Shown here one piece after another: positions 1-8,124 of a stretch of 64,000 bases of DNA (positions are counted from its first letter, which is position 1; every line of letters begins with the position of its first letter). The DNA is from Marinomonas primoryensis (GTDB lineage Bacteria; Pseudomonadota; Gammaproteobacteria; Pseudomonadales; Marinomonadaceae). The notes beneath the pieces were generated by a model, which was not told where the DNA came from, did no database searches, and worked only from the letters and a program-made list of their open reading frames with translations. The position numbers were made by a program, and so were the translations under genes. The stretch is taken from positions 2,597,001 to 2,661,000 of the forward strand of contig NZ_CP054301.1 of the NCBI RefSeq assembly GCF_013372285.1. The letters run 5' to 3'.

Positions 1-328
1 CGTTTTCGTTATGGCTAAATAAAGCATTAACCGGCGCAACCCCCAAGCGGATAAGAGCAAAAAACACCACATAAAATTCAGCAATATTAGGCAATTGAAC
101 TAATGCCGTGTCACCACTTTTTAAACCCAGTGTTTGCCAATAAATCGCTAATTTTTTCGACTGAGAACATACATCACGATAGGTTAATGACCTTTCACCA
201 CATACAATCGCAATATTGTCTTGTGGTGCATTATCAATCAGATCCGTCAAAGGCCGATCCGTCCAATAGCCTTTTTTTCGATAAGCTTGCGTAAAAGTTT
301 CTGGCCATGGTGTATAAGCAATCGTCAT
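1..328 (-). CDS. entE: 2,3-dihydroxybenzoate-AMP ligase, N-terminal part (cut by window edge)
   Basis: The first ~109 residues of an adenylate-forming enzyme that would activate 2,3-dihydroxybenzoate for a catecholate siderophore. The translation opens MTIAYTPWPETFTQAYRKKG and continues with the family's early motifs (a GERSLTYRD segment and a DTALVQLPN segment). The ATG overlaps the end of entC in a CTATGA junction (4-base overlap), so the two genes are translationally coupled. The rest of the gene, including the AMP-binding loop, lies outside the window. The gene name follows from the N-terminal pattern and the entC neighbour; another salicylate/DHB ligase cannot be excluded. Confidence 0.82.
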   Translation of the reverse strand, partial: MTIAYTPWPETFTQAYRKKGYWTDRPLTDLIDNAPQDNIAIVCGERSLTYRDVCSQSKKLAIYWQTLGLKSGDTALVQLPNIAEFYVVFFALIRLGVAPVNALFSHNEN

Positions 329-1500
329 AGAATACTTTCCTTAATGCCAAAGGCATTGATCATGGTTCGCATTTTTGCACTGGTTTCTAACCATTCGCTT
401 TCTGGTGAAGAATCAGGCACGACGCCCGCGCCGGCAAACAATTTTACCTTGTTTCCTGAAACCTCGGCGCAACGTATGGCAATTGCCCACTCCCCATTAC
501 CTTGCGCATCGCACCACCCAACTAGACCACTAAAAAAACCTCTTTGGTGAGGCTCTAACGACTCAATGTGCTGTTTAGCGAGCTGGGTTGGGGTGCCACA
601 CATTGCAGGTGTTGGGTGCATGTTTTTGATTAAATCAAAAATCGACGTTGTATTATCAGTCAACAGCGTTGCTTCTATCTCGGTGGATAAATGCCACATG
701 GTAGGCGTTGAAATAAGGCTTGGTTCTGGCTGTATATGTATGCTTTCCACAAGTGGCATCAGCGAAGATCGAATCGACTCGACCACTAATCGATGCTCAT
801 ATTGGTCTTTCACTGACTTAACAAGCGCCTCTCCCGCTTGCCTGTCATTGTCTGGTTTCTGCAAACGCTTAGCCGATCCTGCGAGTGGGTTTGAGAACAC
901 TTTGTTCGCTTGCTTTCTAATTAGCAGCTCTGGACTGGCGCCAATCAGCACACTGTTTTCGAGTGGCACACTAAAATGATAGGCATTTGGGTTTTGTCCC
1001 ATTATGTTGGCAAGTAGGCGAGGAATATCGACCATTTTATCTAGCGTGAGATCCAGTATTTTGGATAACACTACTTTCTTCAGATTCTCACCTTTAAACG
1101 CTGAAAGAGCCTGTTCGATCATCTCTAAAAAAGGCATTTGATTTGGCGTAAAACCCTGATCCACCACCTGATGAACAAAATCTTCATCCACAAATGGAGA
1201 CAAGCCAGTATTAAACGGTGTCACTCGCTCCGACCACCTTGGGGCAACAAGTTGAGTCGGCTGATCCATATCGAAGGGAATAGCACCAACGATCATAGGA
1301 TTAGCGATGCCTTTCGCTTTTTCCCGCTCAAACAGTGCTTGTACCTCTTGGTTAAAGCATGAAGAAAGGATCGGTGTCGAAAGCCGCTGGCTAACACCGT
1401 TGGCTCGGACTAAATTGAAATTTGAATTGAAAAGAAACAAATCATTTTGTGATTGGTCTAACGCCAGAGCGCCCGCATAGTCAGGAAACGTAACATCCAT
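325..1500 (-). CDS. entC: Isochorismate synthase
   Basis: Converts chorismate to isochorismate, the first committed step of 2,3-dihydroxybenzoate siderophore synthesis. Chorismate-binding-fold features are visible: LKKVVLSKILDL, which carries the likely general-base lysine, GASPELLIRK, NPLAGSAKR, a PAMCGTP segment, and the C-terminal GLVGWCDAQGNGEWAIAIRC and LFAGAGVV segments. I chose the ATG at 1500 (391 residues) over one at 1524. It has an AGGGG ribosome site about 6 bases upstream, and the longer frame would run through a Fur box. It is followed by entE with a 4-base overlap, so the operon is probably iron-repressed. Confidence 0.9.
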   Translation of the reverse strand: MDVTFPDYAGALALDQSQNDLFLFNSNFNLVRANGVSQRLSTPILSSCFNQEVQALFEREKAKGIANPMIVGAIPFDMDQPTQLVAPRWSERVTPFNTGLSPFVDEDFVHQVVDQGFTPNQMPFLEMIEQALSAFKGENLKKVVLSKILDLTLDKMVDIPRLLANIMGQNPNAYHFSVPLENSVLIGASPELLIRKQANKVFSNPLAGSAKRLQKPDNDRQAGEALVKSVKDQYEHRLVVESIRSSLMPLVESIHIQPEPSLISTPTMWHLSTEIEATLLTDNTTSIFDLIKNMHPTPAMCGTPTQLAKQHIESLEPHQRGFFSGLVGWCDAQGNGEWAIAIRCAEVSGNKVKLFAGAGVVPDSSPESEWLETSAKMRTMINAFGIKESIL

Positions 1501-1510
1501 AACAACCCCT

Positions 1511-1529
1511 GTAATGATAACCATTATCG
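1511..1529 (-). promoter_or_regulatory. Fur box 1 upstream of entC
   Basis: The stretch reads AATGATAACCATTATC at 1513-1528, 15 of 16 bases identical to the core of the classic Fur consensus GATAATGATAATCATTATC. It lies 11 bases upstream of the chosen entC start, so bound Fur would block transcription or promoter clearance. Confidence 0.85.
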
Positions 1530-1542
1530 ATTATTTAATCGC

Positions 1543-1561
1543 GCTAATGATAATCACTTGC
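1543..1561 (-). promoter_or_regulatory. Fur box 2 upstream of entC
   Basis: GCTAATGATAATCACTTGC matches 15 of 19 positions of the Fur consensus. It is 32 bases from box 1, about three helical turns, so the two dimers would lie on the same face. The remaining bases up to 1877 hold no gene I can support, only two scattered GTGGGAGCG words (about 1683 and 1767). Confidence 0.75.
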
Positions 1562-1877
1562 AATAAATATGGCCAGCGGTTTTTTTGTAAATTATTCGTA
1601 ATAGACACAAGAGCGTTTATCACCCTCACTGGATTTCCATTTTAGCAGAAGCAACACAAGTAACATTTCGGATTTAAGTAAGGTGGGAGCGCAAACGTTG
1701 TCAGTCAAAAACGCCTTAAACCGAGCGCTATCCTATTAGGAGATTGATGGTAAGAAGATCTTTTGTGGGAGCGAAAACTAGACTGACTCACAGACTAAAT
1801 ACGACGGCAGAGAACGTGCATAAATGTGAGCCAGACAACTAAGAAAGCAATAATTAAATCGACCTAACTACTGTTTT

Positions 1878-4226
1878 CTAGCGCTTTCTTAATAATCTCA
1901 AAGCGTTTGCCGTTACTAAGGCCGTGGCACCAGAATCGGCTAATACTGCCAACCACAACCCGGTTAACCCCAATAACGTCGTGACTAAAAACACCGCCTT
2001 TAACCCCAATGCGATGGTGATATTTTGACGAATATTGGCATTGGTAGCGCGAGATAGCCGAATCATATCCGCCAAACCTTGCAAACGATTATGAGTTAAA
2101 GCGGCATCGGCGGTTTCTAATGCGACATCCGTTCCACTTCCCATGGCAATACCAATGCTAGCTGCTTTCATTGCTGGCGCATCGTTTATGCCGTCACCCA
2201 CCATTGCGGTGGCTTGTTGTTGGTTTAACGCCATGATCGCCGCGACTTTGTCTTCGGGTAATAAATTAGCACGAAAGTCTATTTTCAATTCAGCGGCAAT
2301 CGCGGCCGCAGATCGAGTGTTATCACCTGTTAACATCACCCCGTTAATACCTAAGGAGCGTAAATCTGCCAATGCCACTTTAGCATCCTCTCGTAGCGTA
2401 TCTTGCAGAGCAATCAAACCACGTAATCGCCCTTCCTCCAGAACAACGACAACGGTTTTACCTTCTTGCTCTAGAGTCATTATTTGCTGACGAATAACGT
2501 CCTCAAGAACAAGGTCTAATTTGCTTGGTGCACTTATTTTGATTTTTTTACCCAAAAAAATCCCTTCCACACCAACGCCGGCCAAAGTTTTTCGATTATC
2601 GGCGTGAACCAATGAAATACCTTGCTGCTCGGCGTGATAAACAATGCCTTTGGCCAACGGGTGATGTGACCCCATTTCAATAGAAGCCGCTGCTGCCAGC
2701 AAATCCTTGTCTGTGCCGTTAACACTCAACACATCCGTCACCGTAGGCTTGCCTTGTGTAAGCGTACCCGTTTTATCAAAGGCTATCGTTTTCACTCGGC
2801 CAAGTTGTTCTAAAGCCAATCCACCTTTAATCAAAGCACCTTGACGAGTCGCTGCTGCCAAACCAGATGTAATCGCCGCCGGCGTTGAAATAACAAGCGC
2901 GCAAGGACAGCCGATCAATAACAAAGTCAAACCTCGATAAATCCATGTTTCCCAAGGTTGAGCAAACGCCAAAGGCGGAATCAGAATCACCAAAACAGAC
3001 ATCAGCATAATCACGGGGGTGTAGATTCGACTAAATTTGTCTAAGAAACGTTCAAGCGGTGCTCGGCGTTCTTCGGCTTCTTCGATCAAATGCAGAATCC
3101 GATCAATGGCATTTTTACCGGGCTGCGAAACGACTTTGAGCTGCACGACACGATCCACCAGTAAACTGCCTGCGGGGACTTTTTCGTCACGTAGCCGTTC
3201 AATAGGAACCGATTCACCCGTCAATGCACTTTCATCAAAGTTGGCAGCCTCAGATAGTAACTGCGCATCTGCAGGCAAACGCTCACCTGGCGACACTTCA
3301 ATTTCATCCCCAGAGCATAAATCAGATATAGCGACTTTATGGCGCACACCATCTTTAATGATTAAAGCATCTTCTGGCAATAACGCCATCAAAGCACTTA
3401 CACCTTGGCGTGCACGATTGGCCGCAAACGACTCCAAACATTCACCGATCATAAAGAGCAACAGCACCATGGCAGCTTCAGCAGTAGCCCCTATGAATAG
3501 CGCGCCTATTGCGGCAACACTCATCAGGGTCTCAATGGAAAAAGGCGAGCCACCTCGCATCATCCTCCATGCTTTACTCATAATGGGTACTAAGCCAACC
3601 AAAGTGGTCGCAATAAAAGCCGTTTGCCCAAACACTGGGTTTACTTGCCCGATTCCCCAACTCAACAACATCAGCACCGCCAGAGCGACAATCGGACCAT
3701 ACTCACACAATTGCTGAACAGAGATAAAAGCCGTGCTTTTTGGTGACGGTTTAGCATTAGAAGGTACTAAGCTGAAACCAATTTTTTTCACTGCGTTATC
3801 AATATCGTCGAAAATATCAGAGTCCGCTTCCACCATCAGTTTTTCAGTAGAAAAAACCACATTAGCGCTGACAACGCCGTCCAGAGAAGAAACCGCACGC
3901 TCTATCGAACGTGCGCAACTGGCACAATCCATACCTTTCACACGCCAACTGAATGACTGTTTAGCAGTCGATGAACTTAAACTGTCGTCCTCGTCGTCGG
4001 AAGAACCGCATTGGTTTTCTTGCTGACCGCTGTCGTCATTCGAACAACTCGTTGAAGCATCACCTTGTGTTGAGCAACAAGGTGCTTTCGTATTCGATTG
4101 ACGATGATTAGCATGAGATTTATCAGTGCCGGAACAATGACACGAAGAATGGGACTGGCAATCAGCATTATGCTGATGAGGCGTCTGTTTATGAGATGTA
4201 TTCTTGTGGGAAGTATGGTCATGCAT
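1878..4226 (-). CDS. zntA: Zn2+/Cd2+/Pb2+-exporting P1B-type ATPase
   Basis: A 782-residue heavy-metal efflux ATPase of the inner membrane. In order: a long His/Cys-rich cytosolic tail (residues 1-75), an HMA metal-binding domain with GMDCASC (98-104), membrane helices, the CPC metal-translocation motif (440-442), the phosphorylation motif DKTGTLTQGKP with Asp484, the HP motif GSHHPLAKG, and the GDGINDAPA hinge. CPC without copper-type MXXSS features favours Zn/Cd/Pb over Cu. The promoter is MerR-family type, supporting metal induction. The ATG has an AGGAGAG ribosome site. No regulator gene is adjacent. zntA versus cadA naming is uncertain. Confidence 0.9.
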   Translation of the reverse strand: MHDHTSHKNTSHKQTPHQHNADCQSHSSCHCSGTDKSHANHRQSNTKAPCCSTQGDASTSCSNDDSGQQENQCGSSDDEDDSLSSSTAKQSFSWRVKGMDCASCARSIERAVSSLDGVVSANVVFSTEKLMVEADSDIFDDIDNAVKKIGFSLVPSNAKPSPKSTAFISVQQLCEYGPIVALAVLMLLSWGIGQVNPVFGQTAFIATTLVGLVPIMSKAWRMMRGGSPFSIETLMSVAAIGALFIGATAEAAMVLLLFMIGECLESFAANRARQGVSALMALLPEDALIIKDGVRHKVAISDLCSGDEIEVSPGERLPADAQLLSEAANFDESALTGESVPIERLRDEKVPAGSLLVDRVVQLKVVSQPGKNAIDRILHLIEEAEERRAPLERFLDKFSRIYTPVIMLMSVLVILIPPLAFAQPWETWIYRGLTLLLIGCPCALVISTPAAITSGLAAATRQGALIKGGLALEQLGRVKTIAFDKTGTLTQGKPTVTDVLSVNGTDKDLLAAAASIEMGSHHPLAKGIVYHAEQQGISLVHADNRKTLAGVGVEGIFLGKKIKISAPSKLDLVLEDVIRQQIMTLEQEGKTVVVVLEEGRLRGLIALQDTLREDAKVALADLRSLGINGVMLTGDNTRSAAAIAAELKIDFRANLLPEDKVAAIMALNQQQATAMVGDGINDAPAMKAASIGIAMGSGTDVALETADAALTHNRLQGLADMIRLSRATNANIRQNITIALGLKAVFLVTTLLGLTGLWLAVLADSGATALVTANALRLLRKR

Positions 4227-4285
4227 AAGTCTCTCCTGCCTTAAACTTGTAACGAATTAATTACTGATAGAAAATTCATAACAAG

Positions 4286-4317
4286 AGTGTAGACCTTGGA
4301 GTACAGTCCAAGGTCAA
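4286..4317 (-). promoter_or_regulatory. MerR-family (ZntR/CadR/PbrR-like) promoter-operator
   Basis: Read on the minus strand: -35 TTGACC, a 20-base spacer, then -10 TACACT. The spacer carries the dyad ACCTTGGA (4293-4300 on the plus strand) and TCCAAGGT (4307-4314). An over-long 19-20 base spacer with a centred dyad is the hallmark of promoters untwisted by MerR-family activators. It lies about 60 bases upstream of the metal ATPase. Confidence 0.88.
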
Positions 4318-4347
4318 GCAGAAGAAACACATTAATAGCATTTAACG

Positions 4348-4635
4348 CTATTTGCCTTTCAGCGTTACGCCTTCTACTTCCAGTACGGTTTTTGCTTCGG
4401 TACGTTCCATGATTTTCACCAAAGCAGATTGAATAATTTCGTCTTCACGCACATCATTTTGACCAGAAAAACGTTGTTCTTGTGGCTCAGCGCCCTCTTC
4501 CAAAACAAAGGTGACAACGACTTCTGTGGCTATTTCTGTTGTTTCACCAAAATAAGAAAAGGATACTTGCGGATAACCTTTAAAGCCCATTTTAACTTTC
4601 TTTGCGATACGTTTTTTAGATTTATCTATGTTCAT
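4348..4635 (-). CDS. Conserved hypothetical protein (95 aa)
   Basis: I do not recognise a named family. The 95-residue product is soluble, with a basic N-terminus (MNIDKSKKRIAKKVKMGFKG) followed by alternating hydrophobic stretches (QVSFSYFG, VVVTFVLEEGAEPQEQ) that look like beta strands, and an acidic middle. There is no signal peptide or membrane segment. The gene stands alone between the metal ATPase promoter and a hairpin-repeat region. AGGCAGG upstream can serve as ribosome site. Coding status is supported by length, start context and absence of a competing frame; function is unknown. Confidence 0.65.
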   Translation of the reverse strand: MNIDKSKKRIAKKVKMGFKGYPQVSFSYFGETTEIATEVVVTFVLEEGAEPQEQRFSGQNDVREDEIIQSALVKIMERTEAKTVLEVEGVTLKGK

Positions 4636-4812
4636 GCTGCCTGCCTAAAGGAAATAATATCGGACGTGTTATGTAAAATAACAAAATATTATTGGATTAA
4701 AACACAAAGCAGACCTTCCGAGATAAATTAAACGTTAAAAAACTGAGCATTCTCATGAATAGCATTGATAACCTAAAAAACGCTTCCTCCCCTTACAAAA
4801 AAGAGAGAGAAG

Positions 4813-4904
4813 AAAAGCATCAAGCTCCTCCCTTGCAAAGAAGAAAAGGAAGGAACAAAAGCATTAAGCTCCTCCCCCTGCTAAGGGGGAGGTTGGGAGG
4901 GGGT
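4813..4904. repeat. Degenerate tandem 20-mer plus GC-rich hairpin repeat
   Basis: Two near-identical 20-base units (AAAAGCATCAAGCTCCTCCC at 4813-4832 and the same with one T change at 4857-4876) lie 44 bases apart. The second runs into a hairpin with arms CCTCCCCC and GGGGGAGG. The 40 bases 4865-4904 recur exactly, inverted, at 13884-13923. It sits immediately downstream of the stop of the next minus-strand gene, where it could act as a bidirectional transcription end. Confidence 0.75.
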
Positions 4905-4907
4905 AAG

Positions 4908-5447
4908 TTACTTAATTAAACTAAGCGCCGCTTTAAATTCGTCTGCTCGACAATCTCCAATCAGCTCAAACAGACACATTTCAAGACTGGTGACGTCTGC
5001 GCCTTTGCGCGTTAATTTTTCGAGCGCTAATGTTTTGTTATCCAAAGAACGAGACGACACGCAATCACTTACCAGCTCTACCATATAGCCTGAATCAAGC
5101 AAGTCCAGAGCCGTTTGGTAAACACAAATGTGTGCTTCAATACCGCAAAGTAACCAAGTGTTCACTTTAGACTTTTTGACCGCATCAACAAAAGCCGGTT
5201 CGCCACAAGCGCTAAAAGAATATTTTGGTATCGGTTTGACCAAATCCAAAACCTCTCGCAATGCAGGCACCGTTGTGCCCAATTTTTCAGGATTTTGCTC
5301 TAACCACAAAATAGGCAAGCCTAATAGTTTTGCTGCATTAATCAGCTTGACGAGATTAGCAATAAAAAGCTCACTGTCATGCACAATAGTCGCCAGCTTT
5401 CCCTGAACATCGATCACCACCAAACCGGTTCTTTCTTTTCTTAACAT
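4908..5447 (-). CDS. Isochorismatase-family cysteine hydrolase (YcaC-like)
   Basis: A 179-residue cysteine hydrolase of the nicotinamidase/isochorismatase fold. The catalytic set is visible as Asp13 (LVVIDVQ), Lys75 (PIPKYSFSAC context) and Cys108 (GIEAHICVYQ), with the non-proline cis-peptide segment just before the cysteine. The GIEAHICVYQTALDLL signature is typical of the YcaC-like branch, whose natural substrates are poorly known. It is too short and lacks the carrier domain for EntB. The start at 5447 (ATG, AGAGG site) is better placed than the GTG two codons upstream. Confidence 0.85.
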   Translation of the reverse strand: MLRKERTGLVVIDVQGKLATIVHDSELFIANLVKLINAAKLLGLPILWLEQNPEKLGTTVPALREVLDLVKPIPKYSFSACGEPAFVDAVKKSKVNTWLLCGIEAHICVYQTALDLLDSGYMVELVSDCVSSRSLDNKTLALEKLTRKGADVTSLEMCLFELIGDCRADEFKAALSLIK

Positions 5448-5480
5448 AAACACCTCTAATTATTTTTATTAGGTCTGGCC

Positions 5481-6080
5481 TTATACCAGTTTAATTCCCA
5501 ATGATGTGAGTAAACTCACCGCCTCATAACGACAAAATATCGCCCCCTTAATATTGTTGTTCTTTACATCTATATCGTAATGGGTCGCACCGTTAAAATT
5601 GGCTCCCGTCAACGTAGTATTGGCAAACAAACTGTTGGTTAAATCCGTACCAGAAAACGTCGCCCGAGAAAGTATCGCTTCTCTAAAATCCACATCGTGA
5701 GCACGGCAATCTTCGAAGGTAATTCCCGGTTGTTTCAAACCATAGAAAGAAGACGCATTAACTAAGCATGCCTTAAAATACAGCGCCGCACCTAAATCCA
5801 AGCCGCGCCAATAGGCTTTTGTCCAATCGACACCCAATACTTTAGAGTCATGAAATTGCACATCGGAAAACTTACTGTTTCTCACATTAACCGCCGTTAG
5901 CTTACATTTAGTAAACTGGCAGTCCTTAAAAGAACAGGCATCAAAAAAAGACTCTGTAAAATCACAAGATTCAAAAACACAAGACTCAAATGCCTTACGA
6001 CTAATAGTTTCCTGCACATAAGACAAATCGGTGAAGGTTAAACCATCGAATGATGCGTCATTCATTAACGTATTTTCCAT
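5481..6080 (-). CDS. Pentapeptide-repeat protein (Qnr-related fold)
   Basis: 199 residues made mostly of A(D/N)LXX-type pentapeptides (CVFES-CDFTE-SFFDA-CSFKD-CQFTK run near residues 33-57; ATFSG-TDLTN-SLFAN-TTLTG-ANFNG near 138-162), predicted to form a right-handed quadrilateral beta-helix. The C-terminal cap, ending in LTSLGIKLV, resembles that of Qnr proteins, and a KVLGVDW glycine interrupts the helix. It matches the common proteobacterial chromosomal pentapeptide family better than plasmid Qnr. Starting at 6080 gives GGGAGG about 4 bases upstream; the frame is open to 6134. The target (gyrase or other) is unknown. Confidence 0.8.
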   Translation of the reverse strand: MENTLMNDASFDGLTFTDLSYVQETISRKAFESCVFESCDFTESFFDACSFKDCQFTKCKLTAVNVRNSKFSDVQFHDSKVLGVDWTKAYWRGLDLGAALYFKACLVNASSFYGLKQPGITFEDCRAHDVDFREAILSRATFSGTDLTNSLFANTTLTGANFNGATHYDIDVKNNNIKGAIFCRYEAVSLLTSLGIKLV

Positions 6081-6275
6081 CTGACCTCCCATTGTTAGTG
6101 ACACTAAAGTAACAAGAGAACCTTTACCTCTCAATCAAAACCACTTTTCTACCGAATAAGATTTAATTGCCTAGGCCCAAAATTACTGTCATGAAAGTCG
6201 AGCGATTTTGTTATTTTTTTCTCTCTTTTAGACTCGTACCCTTTTTGCTCCACATTTTTTTGAAAAGGAAATAAC

Positions 6276-6686
6276 ATGCTCAACAAAGTCCAAATCAAAG
6301 TGAGAGGATACCACCTAGATATTTTTCAACACGTCAACAACGCCCGATATTTAGAATTCTTAGAAGAAGGTCGCTGGGCTTTTTTTGATGACTTTGGCGG
6401 CGTAGAACTCATGGAAGAAGGAATCGCTTGGGCCGTAGTGAATATAAACATCAACTTCAGAGCCGAAGCTGGATTCGGTGACACTCTCGAAGTGCAAACT
6501 CGATACATTAAACTTGGCAATCGTAGCATCACGATGAAACAAACCATTATCAATGCACAAACCCAAGACCTTGTTGCAGAAGCCGACGTCACCTACGTTT
6601 GTTTTTCTAAAACGTTAAAAGCGGCGGTTGCGTTACCTGATGATTTGAGACAAAAAATCGAACAAGCCATTGCCGATTCCGAATAA
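6276..6686 (+). CDS. Acyl-CoA thioesterase, 4HBT hotdog family
   Basis: 136 residues of a single hotdog domain with the 4-hydroxybenzoyl-CoA thioesterase signature: Asp15 in GYHLDIFQHVNNARY, where the aspartate is catalytic, followed by FLEEGRW. It would hydrolyse acyl-CoA thioesters in the cytoplasm. The ATG follows an AAAAGGAA ribosome site. The gene stands alone, and the chain-length preference cannot be read from sequence. Confidence 0.85.
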   Translation: MLNKVQIKVRGYHLDIFQHVNNARYLEFLEEGRWAFFDDFGGVELMEEGIAWAVVNININFRAEAGFGDTLEVQTRYIKLGNRSITMKQTIINAQTQDLVAEADVTYVCFSKTLKAAVALPDDLRQKIEQAIADSE

Positions 6687-6845
6687 AGTAAAAGCACCTT
6701 CCACAGTGGCACCATCATAATCGTTCGTGCTTTTCACACGCACTGTATATAAAAAAGCAACAGCGTGTATAGATTATGGAAGCCTGTCATTCTAATTGCA
6801 AAAAACGCTCTTCTCCTTAAAATCAGTTTAAACAAGGGGATTAGA

Positions 6846-7913
6846 ATGAAGGCTAAACGGCTAAAGAACACGGTAACTTTTATTGTAGTGGCATTGAGCG
6901 CACTTATTATAGTCAGACTGTATTTACCCTATTGGGCGCTGCACACCGTGAATCAAAAGCTGTCTGACATGGGTGAGTACACTGGGTACATTAAGAACGT
7001 GGATATTGATATATATCGAGGTGCATACCAGCTTCAAAAACTGTCTTTCTCGAAAGTAAAAGGCGATCATCAAGTCCCTTTCCTACGGATCGACAACATT
7101 GATATTGCTCTGAGTTGGCGAGCCTTATTTAAAGGTGAGATTTTAGCCGACCTCTCTCTTGATTCTCCTCAAGTAAACTTCGTTGATAGTAATCAAGCCG
7201 CAAACGCCCAATCCGGTAAAGGCGGCGATTGGAAAAGCGTTGTTGAAGGGCTTATTCCCATTACCATCAGTAAAATCACCCTCAACAATGGCCGCATTGC
7301 GTTTCGAAATTTTGATTCAACGCCCCCGGTTAATATTCAGCTCACGGAACTTCATGCCGAAGTAACAAACCTGACCAATATTGCAGGGCAAGACGGAAAG
7401 CGCGTCGCGGATTTAAAGCTCAATGCCAAACTCTTAAACTTCGCTTCTATGAACATGGGCGCACAATTTGATCCTTTTGTTTCGAATGACTTTAGAATCT
7501 CACTCAAAACAGACTCAGTTTCATTGCCCCTGCTTAACGATTTCGCGCAAGCTTACGCGAATTTCGACTTCCGCGCAGGAACAGGAGAAGTCATCAGTGA
7601 ACTCAAAGCGTCTGGCGGTAAACTCAATGGTTATGTCAAACCCTTGTTCAAAGATGTCGATATATTAGATTGGGAACAAGATGCGGTAAAAGATAACGAT
7701 GGACTATTCCAGCTCTCGTGGGAAGGATTAAGCGGCGGTTTGGCGGGATTATTCACCAACAATAGTTCAGATAAAGTCGCCACTCAAATTAACATTACTG
7801 GTTCATTAGACAACCCAGAGATCAGCGCCTTTGACGCTGTCATCGAAGCATTAAAGAACGCTTTTATAGAAGCTTTTGATAATAAATTTGAAGGCCTTCC
7901 AATCGATGAATAG
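6846..7913 (+). CDS. DUF748/AsmA-like envelope protein
   Basis: 355 residues: a basic N-terminus, one membrane anchor (about residues 9-27), then a long periplasmic region rich in amphipathic beta strands. Typical segments are DIDIYRGAYQLQKLSF, LRIDNIDIALSWRALFKGEI and a SLDSPQVNFVDS stretch, as in DUF748/AsmA-family proteins implicated in outer-membrane lipid homeostasis. The start at 6846 follows AAGGGGATTAG; an upstream in-frame ATG at 6765 lacks a ribosome site. A single, monocistronic gene. Confidence 0.8.
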   Translation: MKAKRLKNTVTFIVVALSALIIVRLYLPYWALHTVNQKLSDMGEYTGYIKNVDIDIYRGAYQLQKLSFSKVKGDHQVPFLRIDNIDIALSWRALFKGEILADLSLDSPQVNFVDSNQAANAQSGKGGDWKSVVEGLIPITISKITLNNGRIAFRNFDSTPPVNIQLTELHAEVTNLTNIAGQDGKRVADLKLNAKLLNFASMNMGAQFDPFVSNDFRISLKTDSVSLPLLNDFAQAYANFDFRAGTGEVISELKASGGKLNGYVKPLFKDVDILDWEQDAVKDNDGLFQLSWEGLSGGLAGLFTNNSSDKVATQINITGSLDNPEISAFDAVIEALKNAFIEAFDNKFEGLPIDE

Positions 7914-8124
7914 TTTATTGGTCTCTAAAAGACATAACACAGCGCTCTTGCCCAAAAAATAAGGAAACCTGTGCTATCTAACTAAAAAGGTCATTACTAG
8001 AATCACTATCGTCCATAAAAAGACGGATAGTAATGTCTAAAGTGACTTATCGTTTGCTTCCGTTGTTATCGACCAGTAACATCCGTTTACAATTAAGCAA
8101 ACGAACAATGACAAGGATTTGTTG

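Noticed and set aside
4813..4904. CRISPR-like array
   Set aside because: Only two imperfect repeats with a purine-rich spacer, no cas genes, and the element is a hairpin found again elsewhere in inverted form.
4908..5447. Taking the isochorismatase-fold protein as EntB of the siderophore pathway
   Set aside because: It is only 179 residues, lacks the aryl-carrier domain, carries the YcaC-like GIEAHICVYQ motif and is separated from entCE by unrelated genes.
5481..6080. Calling the pentapeptide protein a quinolone-resistance Qnr
   Set aside because: The overall pattern fits the widespread chromosomal pentapeptide family better; no resistance context or mobile element is present.
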